A DNA stretch of 64,000 bases from JAJFUI01 sp963754135 (GTDB taxonomy: Bacteria > Planctomycetota > Planctomycetia > Pirellulales > Thermoguttaceae): assembly GCA_963754135.1 (NCBI GenBank), contig CAVWEY010000002.1:434001-498000 (forward strand), given 5' to 3'. The notes under the pieces are model-generated. The model made no database searches, was not told where the DNA came from, and saw nothing but the letters and a program-made list of their open reading frames with translations. The position numbers and the translations under genes are program-made. Below are positions 57,812 to 64,000 of this stretch, piece after piece (within the stretch, counting starts at the first letter, position 1; the number at the start of each line of letters is the position of its first letter).

Positions 57812-58546
57812 ATGTTCCTTCCATCCATCGCCATCAGCGTGGCAATTGCCGCGATTGGCGCGGCGCCGGACCAAAAACCCCACGGCCAACACTTTCGCGT
57901 GCTGATCGTCACCGGTGTGGACAACCCGGGCCATGTGTGGAAGGAAACGGCGCCGGCCGTCCGCAAGTTGCTCGAGAAGGACCCGCGGCTCGAGGTGCGG
58001 ATCGTCGAGGACCCCGAGTTCCTCGCCTCGCCCGTGTTGGCCGACTATGACGTCCTCGTGTTGCACTTCAAGAATTGCAAGCCGCTCAAGCGGGCCGCCG
58101 AGGCGCATGAGAATCTGGCGAATCTTGTTAAACAGGGAAAGGGGCTCGTTGCGATTCATTTCGCTTGCGGTGCATTCCAAGACTGGCCCGAGTACGCCAA
58201 CCTTGTCGGCCGCGTATGGGATCCGAAGGCCGTGCCACACGATCCGCGCGGATCCTTCACGGTGCATATCACGCAGCCGCAGCACCCGATTACACGCGGC
58301 ATGCGCGATTTTCAGGCCGACGACGAGCTCTACACCTGCCTGGTGGGCGATCGGCCGGTCGAAGTCCTTGCCACGGCGCGCTCGAAATTGACCGGCAAAG
58401 ACCAACCGATGGCATTCGCGTTCGAGTACGGCCGGGGCCGCGTGTTCCACACGCCGCTGGGACATGACGTGCGTGCGCTGGAAATGCCGGGGGTGGCGGA
58501 GTTGATCCGCTGCGGGTGCATGTGGGCGGCGGGCGCGGCGCCGTAG
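57812..58546 (+). CDS. Exported ThuA-like protein
   Basis: The protein has 244 residues, a signal peptide (MFLPSIAISVAIAAIGAAPD) and GGAG upstream. RVLIVTGVDNPGHVWKETAP, ADYDVLVLHFKNCKP, GKGLVAIHFACGAFQDWPEY and YGRGRVFHTPLGHDVRALE match the ThuA (trehalose-utilisation, glutamine amidotransferase-like) family. It is the last gene of the carbohydrate block. The true reaction of the family is mostly unknown. Confidence 0.85.
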   Translation: MFLPSIAISVAIAAIGAAPDQKPHGQHFRVLIVTGVDNPGHVWKETAPAVRKLLEKDPRLEVRIVEDPEFLASPVLADYDVLVLHFKNCKPLKRAAEAHENLANLVKQGKGLVAIHFACGAFQDWPEYANLVGRVWDPKAVPHDPRGSFTVHITQPQHPITRGMRDFQADDELYTCLVGDRPVEVLATARSKLTGKDQPMAFAFEYGRGRVFHTPLGHDVRALEMPGVAELIRCGCMWAAGAAP

Positions 58547-59328
58547 CCGGTCTCTCGCGCGGTTTCTTGACAGAAAAAGTGTCTCGAAAGAAAAATTTCT
58601 TCCCGCCCCGCGCTCTTCGCCGTCGCACGTTCTTCTCTTGACACGATCGTTGCTGCGCCCAGGCCGGTTAGACGCCCGCTGAACGCCTCCGCCAACCCGG
58701 TGGCGCACACCAATCGGTCACACCCCGATTCAACTCGTGAGCCGCAGCAGAGGCCGCACGACGATCAAATGGCAGACGCCGTCGCGCAACTTCCCGCGAC
58801 CGTCTTGCCGCGCCTCCGCGCGCCGCCGCGCAGCGCGCTCCGGGGTGCGGAACGGACAGATTACGGCTGGATTCAGCACGGCGGCCGAGTGCGAAGGGCG
58901 GGCGTGCCGACGATGTCTTGCGGGCCGCATGAGCACTCGTAACCCATTGCCGACCAAGGGGTTGCGAACATCCACCGACGACCGTCTCCGCCGCCCAGCA
59001 AGGTCGGACCAGCGGCTCGTGGACGGCGGGTACCGTTTGTGTTTCCATGCTCGGGCGATGAAGGAATCTCCGTTGACAGCCGGCGCTCTTGCGCGCGATC
59101 GCGCCGGACCGTTGCCGTGACCAGCGCGCTGTTGGCGTCGCAGCGATGGTCTGCCGGCGCCGGGTGGGCGGCGTGCGTCATGGCGGCGACGCGCCGCGTC
59201 TGCGCACGTCCGCCGCGCGATCACAATTGCAGCGCGAGAAGCGCGGAACGGCCGTGCGCAATCGGGTGCGCGGCCGCGCGGCGCTGAGAACCGGCGGAAA
59301 AATTTTTGCTCTTCAGCAAGAATTGTAC
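58547..59328. other. Long non-coding stretch
   Basis: No supported gene. Open frames here are Arg/Pro-rich, have no start signals and look like by-products of high GC. The last 60 bases become AT-rich and lead into the promoter of the histone-like gene. Confidence 0.5.
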
Positions 59329-59356
59329 TTGCAAAGATTTTAGAAATCTGTACGAT
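59329..59356 (+). promoter_or_regulatory. Possible promoter of the histone-like gene
   Basis: TTGCAA at 59329-59334 and TACGAT at 59351-59356, 16 bases apart, in a locally AT-rich patch. The gene start is about 110 bases downstream. Confidence 0.35.
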
Positions 59357-59473
59357 CATTAGAGATTGAGGAGTTCGTTGTGTGGTTTCCGTGGCGAGAG
59401 GTCTGCCGCGCATCGGCCCCAGCCCGCATGTCGGCTTGACGCTCGCCCATCCGTTACTTAGGAGGACGTGTGG

Positions 59474-59607
59474 TGGCCAAGAGAAAGGCAGCCAAGAAGG
59501 CCGCGAAGAAGCCGGCCAGGAAAGTCGCCAAGAAGGCGGCAAAGAAGAAGCCGGCCAAGAAGGCCAAGCGGAAGGTAGTCCGGAGGAAAAAGGCTGCGAA
59601 GAAGTAG
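59474..59607 (+). CDS. Lysine-rich histone H1-like small protein, probably frameshifted
   Basis: AGGAGG lies 7 bases before the GTG at 59474. It reads VAKRKAAKKAAKKPARKVAK, then KAAKKKPAKKAKRKVV. Near 59581 one missing C throws it out of frame; with it restored the end is RRKKAAKK and a TAG at 59607, followed by a terminator. As written, the frame would run on to 59674 with an unrelated tail. The restored length is 45 residues, of which about half are Lys or Arg. Such proteins (Hc1/histone H1-like) bind and compact DNA in the nucleoid. Confidence 0.72.
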
Positions 59608-59683
59608 GCCGCTGCCGGCGGCTCACGGCCGCCGGCGGAAAGAGTCCTGCTTCGAGTCTTCCGGATCGCTATGACGAGAAAGA

Positions 59684-59715
59684 GACGCCCGGCCCAGCTT
59701 TGCCGGGCGTTTCTA
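59684..59715 (+). terminator. Rho-independent terminator
   Basis: Stem ACGCCCGGC / GCCGGGCGT with a CCAGCTTT loop, followed by TTCTATCTT. It lies between the histone-like gene and the convergent rnc stop at 59733, so it may serve both. Confidence 0.7.
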
Positions 59716-59732
59716 TCTTCTTGCCGCGCAGA

Positions 59733-60470
59733 TCACTCGGCGGGAAAGGGCGGCGCCTGACCGCTCAACTGGCAAAGCGCGTTGCGCGCAGCCCGCTGCT
59801 CGGCCTCTTTCTTGTTGCGCCCCCAGGCCGGCTGGTAACGGTCCGCTCCCACCTGGGCCGCCATCTTGAAGCACTTGCTGTGGTCGGGGCCCTTCTCGTC
59901 GAGCAACTGGTAAGTGGGCGTGGTGCCGTGCTCCCGTTGGGCCAGTTGCTGCAACAGCGACTTGTAGTTGCTGCCCGTCTCCCCGCCCGCGGCCAACTCG
60001 ATTTCCGGCCCCATCGCGTCGGTAATGAACCGCCGGGCGGCGGAATCCCCACCATCGAGGTAGATCGCCGCCACTAACGACTCGAACACATCGGCCAGCA
60101 GCGAGGAGGGCACGCTCGGGTGGGTCGTCATCCCTTTGCCCAGGATCAGGAACTCCTGCATCCCCAACGCCTCGCTCAGCTTCGCGCACGTCTGCCGGCT
60201 GACGACGATGGACTTCAGCCGCGTCAGCTCGCCTTCGAGGAAGTCGGGGAACTGTTGGTAAAGGATCTCGCACACCACCGCCCCGAGAATGGCATCGCCG
60301 AGGAACTCCATCCGTTCGTTCGACGCCAGCCGGTGTTCCGCGCCCGAGGCGTGGGTCAGGGCCGACAGCAGCAGGCCCTCGTCCTTGAATTGGTAGCCGA
60401 TCCGCCGCTGAAGCCGCTCCAAGAGAGAGCCGTCGGGGAGATCGGATAAGGTCAAGAAATCCGTCGACAT
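59733..60470 (-). CDS. rnc: Ribonuclease III
   Basis: The protein has 245 residues starting MSTDFLTLSDLPDGSLLERL; an upstream start at 60509 is possible, since no strong ribosome site decides. The catalytic signature is NERMEFLGDAILG near residue 53, followed by SSLLADVFESLVAAIYLDGG. The C-terminal dsRNA-binding domain has NYKSLLQQLAQREHGTTPTY and AAQVGADRYQPAWGRNKKEA. It cleaves double-stranded RNA, including rRNA precursors. Confidence 0.94.
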   Translation of the reverse strand: MSTDFLTLSDLPDGSLLERLQRRIGYQFKDEGLLLSALTHASGAEHRLASNERMEFLGDAILGAVVCEILYQQFPDFLEGELTRLKSIVVSRQTCAKLSEALGMQEFLILGKGMTTHPSVPSSLLADVFESLVAAIYLDGGDSAARRFITDAMGPEIELAAGGETGSNYKSLLQQLAQREHGTTPTYQLLDEKGPDHSKCFKMAAQVGADRYQPAWGRNKKEAEQRAARNALCQLSGQAPPFPAE

Positions 60471-60545
60471 CGCACAACCCGTCCGTGAAACACGGCCAAA
60501 CACCACCACCCCTCATGCTAACGCTACCGGCCCGGCGGGATTTTG

Positions 60546-60938
60546 TCAACTGCTGCCAAACAGACTGCACAGCAACAGCCCCAGCACCGTCAGGCTCACC
60601 AGCACGTAGGTCGGGTCGCGCTGCCAGGCGAAGCCGATCACCAACAGCAGCACACGCGCCACCGGGGTGGCCACCAACAGCAGGATTCCCAACTGGATCG
60701 CACCGCGGCAGCTCCCCGAGTAAGCGTCTCTCATGATCCCGGCCACCGAGTGGAGGTCCGCCGGCTGCGGGTGGAATTTCTCGTAGTGGGGCGGCGAGCC
60801 GCCGTAGCGCCAGAGATACAAGCCCCCGCCCACGAGCACGACGGCCGCCGCCGTCAGCACGCCGCCGCGGAGCAGGTTGCCGACGAGGATTTCCAGCCGT
60901 TGGCCGCTCTGCCGGGACGTGCCGGGTTGCTCGGACAT
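60546..60938 (-). CDS. DUF1634 membrane protein
   Basis: The protein has 130 residues starting MSEQPGTSRQSGQRLEILVG. Three hydrophobic helices: GGVLTAAAVVLVGGGLYLW, LGILLLVATPVARVLLLV and TYVLVSLTVLGLLLCSLFG. Size, helix pattern and position right after a TauE/SafE gene match DUF1634, the usual partner of this permease type. It starts one base after the TauE/SafE stop. Confidence 0.85.
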   Translation of the reverse strand: MSEQPGTSRQSGQRLEILVGNLLRGGVLTAAAVVLVGGGLYLWRYGGSPPHYEKFHPQPADLHSVAGIMRDAYSGSCRGAIQLGILLLVATPVARVLLLVIGFAWQRDPTYVLVSLTVLGLLLCSLFGSS

Positions 60939-60939
60939 C

Positions 60940-61841
60940 TCACACCCCTCCCACCGTTCCGCTCAAACCGCCGTAGATCATCTCCGCGGCGAGAAACAGG
61001 ATGACCACCGCAAACAGGACGCGGAGCCACCTGGTCTCCGCGCCGGGCAGCAATCGCGCCCCCAACAGTGCGCCGGGCAGCACGCCCAACACGACCGGCA
61101 TGGCCAGCCCCGGGGCCACGTACCCGCGGTTGAGGTACACCCCGCGCTGGCCGCCGCCGTCACTCCGATCATGAAATTGCTCGTGGTCGTCGAGACCTTG
61201 AAGGGGACCCGCATGATCTGGTCCATTGCCAGGACCTTCAAGGCCCCCGAGCCGATCCCCAGCAATCCGGAGAGCACGCCGGCGACGCCCATCACGGCGA
61301 ACCCGCCGGGTACGCCGCGGACGTGGTATTCCACCCGGCCGCCGTTGGCCGGATACGAGCCGTCCAGCCGCAACCGGCTTGCCAAGAGCGAAAAAGGGGA
61401 CAGGTCCAATTTGTGCGAAGCACCCGGAGGGCCGTTCCGGCAAATTGGACCTGTCCCCTTTTTCGCCGCGGGCCGGCGCGGCCGGCCCGAAAGATACGCC
61501 GACGCGGCCAGCACGACGCCGAACGTGACCGCCACGGACTCCGGCGCCATGTACACCGCCAGCGAGGCCCCGGCCAGCGCGCCCAGGGTGGTGGCGATTT
61601 CCAGGAAGACGCCGATCCGCAGGTTGGCGTAGCCTTCCTTGACGTAAGCCGCGGCCGCGCCCGACGAGGTGGCGATGACCGAGACCAGCGAGGCGCCGAT
61701 GGCGTAGCGGATGTCGAAGTGAAACATGAGGGTGAGCAGGGGCACGATGACCACGCCCCCGCCCAGGCCCGTCAACGCCCCCAAAAAGCCGGCCAACAGC
61801 GAGCCGAGCCAGATGAGCACCGTCATTTCCAGCGTGTTCAT
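60940..61841 (-). CDS. TauE/SafE-type permease, frameshifted near 61147, with inserted palindrome
   Basis: The protein starts MNTLEMTVLIWLGSLLAGFL; SLLAGFLGALTGLGGGVVIV and the later VMGVAGVLSGLLGIGSGALK are the two family repeats. One base near 61147 breaks the end; the other frame gives GVYLNRGYVAPGLAMPVVLG and ends at 60940. It is an inner-membrane anion exporter or importer (sulfite, sulfoacetate or related). In the middle loop, between the two halves, the PE-3 palindrome 61388-61466 is in frame and adds about 26 residues including KKGTGPICRNGPPGASHKLD. Confidence 0.82.
61388..61466. repeat. PE-3 palindrome in the TauE/SafE gene, 26-bp arms
   Basis: Arms 61388-61413 and 61441-61466 contain AAAAAGGGGACAGGTCC. 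The loop CACCCGGAGGGCCGTTCCGG is the inverse of the loop of the element at 23676-23768. Confidence 0.88.
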
Positions 61842-61906
61842 GGCGATTTGCCGCACAATCTGGTATGATTGTATGTCACGCTCCCACACGAATCAACGCC
61901 AAGAAC

Positions 61907-62207
61907 ATGTCCCGCCGCGCACCCGCGAACAACGCCCGTCTAAACTTCCGCCTGCCCACGATCAAGCAAGAAAACTTCACCCGCCTGTCGAATCGTGACC
62001 GGGACGTCTTCACATCGTTGTTGGACGACAAGGGTGCCCGTCCCAATCGGTCGCTGACGGCTGCCGCCGGAACGTACAAGAACCGCCCTGAATGACGCGG
62101 GCCGGCGGTTCTATCTGAAATACGGCTTCGTATCCCTGCGGGACGATCAGCACCATCTTTTCCTGTCCGTCCAGGTGATTCGACAATTGCGGCTGCCATC
62201 GCTGTAG
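61907..62207 (+). pseudogene. Decayed TacA/TacT-like toxin-antitoxin remnant
   Basis: The frame 61907-62095 gives MSRRAPANNARLNFRLPTIK, directly joined to RLSNRDRDVFTSLLDDKGAR. This looks like the start and the end of a DUF1778 (TacA) antitoxin with the middle lost. The frame 62091-62207 gives GRRFYLKYGFVSLRDDQHHL and FLSVQVIRQLRL, the C-terminal end of a GNAT (TacT-like) toxin without its acetyl-CoA site. The order and the overlap are those of TacAT operons. Both are too short to work. Confidence 0.55.
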
Positions 62208-62567
62208 TCTACCGGTGACTGTCGGATGGGCTCGCGCATGGCGTCAGCCGGTAAATCCACTAAGAAACGTCCCCCGAGTTGTTCGGGAAGTCAAGGAGCC
62301 GTCGTCCGAGACGGGTCACGATCCGGCACACTTTCCGGCGACCCCCCATTTGCCCTGGACCTCGACCTGTTCTCATGGCGAGGCTGGGCCTGCCCGAAAC
62401 GGCCCGGCAGGGTGCCCAACGAGAGCAATCCGCGGTATAATCTCAAACATGGGACGGCCGGCGGAGTTGAAGCGCCACGGCCAAACGAACCGGAGAGGCG
62501 GCCCGTCATTGCAGTCCGTTTGGTGACCGCTGCCCGGTTGGGGCCGGCCAGAAAGGGAGGGCTTTTT
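62208..62567. other. Intergenic stretch, nothing recognised
   Basis: No gene, promoter or named repeat was seen; the only clear signal is the ribosome site AGGGAGG at its right end, which belongs to the next gene. Confidence 0.4.
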
Positions 62568-62807
62568 ATGCGGTTTTGCGCCTGGGTCTTTTTCGTCGCC
62601 GGTTTTCTCGGGTTGATCTACGCGCTGATGATGGATACCACGGCGCCGGTACCGGGCGAGCCGGACGTTAATGGGCTTCCGCGCCGGGTTCACAACATCG
62701 GACTTATCGATGGGGGGTGCAAGTTGTACTTTGCGCCGTTTAACCGGCGGTCTGGTAGTGCCGTTGGCCGGTGGCTCGGCTCGTTCGCTCCCGCCAGAAG
62801 GTGGTAA
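62568..62807 (+). pseudogene. Small membrane protein truncated by a transposase gene
   Basis: AGGGAGG lies 8 bases before the ATG. MRFCAWVFFVAGFLGLIYAL is a membrane helix; then MDTTAPVPGEPDVNGLPRRV and HNIGLIDGG. The RVHNIGL motif is followed in related small proteins by a second helix, but here, after YFAPFN near 62740, the frame runs into the 3' end of the transposase gene and ends in RRSGSAVGRWLGSFAPARRW. The insertion has removed the second half. Confidence 0.6.
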
Positions 62808-63999
62808 GCGGTTGGGTGTCGCTCAGATAGTCGGCTGCCAGTTGCAGCAGCGCATCCGCTCCACCGTTCGACCAGAATTTTTCGGTGCCCTTGACACGCC
62901 GATTGATTTGCTTGATCGTCGATTCGATGTGGCTGCTGGTGATGGGCAGCCCTTCTCGACGGTACTCGTCGTAACGCATCCTTGGTCCTTGGTTCTCCAA
63001 ATAACACAACGCATCGGCCACCTTACACCGCGGTGAATCTTCGGCCTCGTCTTTGTCCGGCTGCCCCAACTCCCGCTGACGTTCCCGCAACCCGACGAGC
63101 ACCGACTCCACCTGCCCGCTCCACAACCACTGCGCCCACTGACAATAGATCGGCCACGCTTCCTCCATCGCGCGGCCTGCCATCGCGCCGGCGAACACGT
63201 AGCACAGTCCGTGGATGAAATCCACGATCGGCGTGAAATGCGAAAAGTGTCGCCGCCACACCGACCAATTGGTCTCCGAACCATCGCCCACGAACGCTTT
63301 GCGACTCGCCGCCATGAAGCCGCGCCGCCATGAAGCCGCCGCCAACTGTTTGCCGAACGCCTCGATGGGTTCGCGCGTCGCCACGACGCTTCGCGCCAAC
63401 GGTTCCGGCTGGCCTCGCCGCTTTTCGGACGCCGGCGCTTCCGCCGATTCCTCGCTCGCAGGCGCCTCGCCAACCGCAGAAAAACCCTTGATTTCCCGAG
63501 AAATCTGCCCCATGCGACGCGGATCGACGAAAATCCCGGGAATCACCGGGCAAGGATCGGCCGCGGACGTTTCACTGGTCATCGACAGCAAGCATCCCAC
63601 TTTCGTCTCGCGCCAGAAACGCCCCTTCCGCTTCTCCTCCGTCGGCGGCTCTTCTTCGTTCCGATTCCGAATCTGGATGCGTCCGCCGTCCATCTCGACG
63701 CACGCCACGCGCGGAACTTGCTGCCGCGGGCTGCCCTGTTGTTGCGGCAACGGCAACGTCTCCCACACCGCCTCCTCCGCCTTCCGTCCGGCCACGCGCT
63801 CCTGTCCGATTCGCTTTGTCGCCCGCGCAATCCGCTGCTGGGAGACGTCCAACTCCGCTAGATGTTTCAAGTCTTGCTCGGCCTGCCGGAAACTATGGCT
63901 CTGCGTCCCGGCGTACACCATCTTCTCCAACACCCGAGGACTCGCCGTGTCGTCCGGCGCAATCCCCAATGCCTGCGACTGAGGGAAAAAAAGCCTTCC
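62740..63999 (-). CDS. ISKra4-type transposase, 5' end beyond the window
   Basis: The frame runs off the right edge (FFPQSQALGIAPDDTASPRV at the edge). Conserved-style segments are LEKMVYAGTQSHSFRQAEQD, RIGQERVAGRKAEEAVWETL, VACVEMDGGRIQIR with a catalytic-type Asp, FVGDGSETNWSVWRRHF and GLPITSSHIESTIKQINRRV with the catalytic-type Glu. It is of the ISKra4 family as seen in planctomycetes and cyanobacteria. It is different from the IS4-type copies. The end of the element lies near 62735, within the small membrane gene. Confidence 0.82.
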   Translation of the reverse strand, partial: GRLFFPQSQALGIAPDDTASPRVLEKMVYAGTQSHSFRQAEQDLKHLAELDVSQQRIARATKRIGQERVAGRKAEEAVWETLPLPQQQGSPRQQVPRVACVEMDGGRIQIRNRNEEEPPTEEKRKGRFWRETKVGCLLSMTSETSAADPCPVIPGIFVDPRRMGQISREIKGFSAVGEAPASEESAEAPASEKRRGQPEPLARSVVATREPIEAFGKQLAAASWRRGFMAASRKAFVGDGSETNWSVWRRHFSHFTPIVDFIHGLCYVFAGAMAGRAMEEAWPIYCQWAQWLWSGQVESVLVGLRERQRELGQPDKDEAEDSPRCKVADALCYLENQGPRMRYDEYRREGLPITSSHIESTIKQINRRVKGTEKFWSNGGADALLQLAADYLSDTQPLTTFWRERTSRATGQRHYQTAG

Positions 64000-64000
64000 G

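Noticed and set aside
58730..59626. Minus-strand open frame of about 298 codons
   Set aside because: Arg/Pro/Ser-rich with no start signal, and it crosses the histone-like gene and an AT-rich promoter-like patch.

Overview
The window is high-GC bacterial DNA and looks like a member of the Planctomycetes, probably Pirellulales-like. The signs are two groEL genes, a dense set of secreted proteins of planctomycete type (a twin-arginine Gfo/Idh/MocA oxidoreductase, a ThuA-like protein, sugar isomerase-like TIM barrels, a leucine-rich repeat protein, a WD40 lipoprotein), a short ThiC, and many high-copy-style palindromes. This assignment is by gene style, not by a marker phylogeny. No rRNA, tRNA or CRISPR array was seen.

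Layout. 1-5.8 kb: the end of an outer-membrane protein, a small membrane protein, IS copy 1, a broken nuclease-like gene and an RlmM-like rRNA methyltransferase. 6-11 kb: a solenoid-repeat secreted protein, a second secreted protein and a polytopic membrane protein. 11-17.6 kb, minus strand: a protein-folding block (groEL, groES, groEL, dnaJ, grpE, an FmdB zinc ribbon, yacG). 18-22.6 kb: a zinc-ribbon/PH-like membrane protein, a DUF433/DUF5615 toxin-antitoxin pair, a WD40 lipoprotein and a HEAT-like secreted protein. 22.6-25.7 kb, minus: an ExeA-like ATPase, a CpsD/ParA-like ATPase and an anchored proline-rich protein. 26-27.7 kb: thiC and a small gene. 27.9-34.1 kb: two inverted IS copies around a three-gene islet (DUF4145-like, T5orf172/GIY-YIG-like, DUF2971). 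34.8-43.1 kb, minus: an OPT transporter and a very large hybrid histidine kinase. 43.2-53.5 kb: carB, an LRR protein, cinA, a GH28-like protein, a small exported protein and a short alpha-2-macroglobulin-like protein. 53.6-58.5 kb, plus: a carbohydrate block (two sugar isomerase paralogues, a hydroxypyruvate isomerase-like gene, Gfo/Idh/MocA, ThuA). 59.4-64 kb: a lysine-rich histone-like gene, rnc, DUF1634 with TauE/SafE, a decayed TacAT-like pair, and a small membrane gene cut by an ISKra4-type transposase.

Two things stand out. First, the three IS4-type copies are nearly identical, and the 9-bp flanks of copies 2 and 3 are swapped between them. This is the signature of an inversion of the segment between them (about 29.6-32.4 kb). 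All three insertions lie in a GTCAGA-containing motif. Second, at least seven families of palindromic or tandem elements are scattered through the window. Several lie in frame inside genes (the RlmM-like gene, grpE, the ExeA-like gene, the CpsD-like gene, the TauE-like gene, cinA), and in one gene three are nested inside each other. The family labels PE-1 to PE-7 used below are mine.

Caution: about 25 reading frames or parts of frames are broken by what look like single-base indels, including dnaJ. The frames on either side join into continuous family-like proteins, so sequence error is a likely cause. Broken genes are given at their inferred full extent, with the break position stated.
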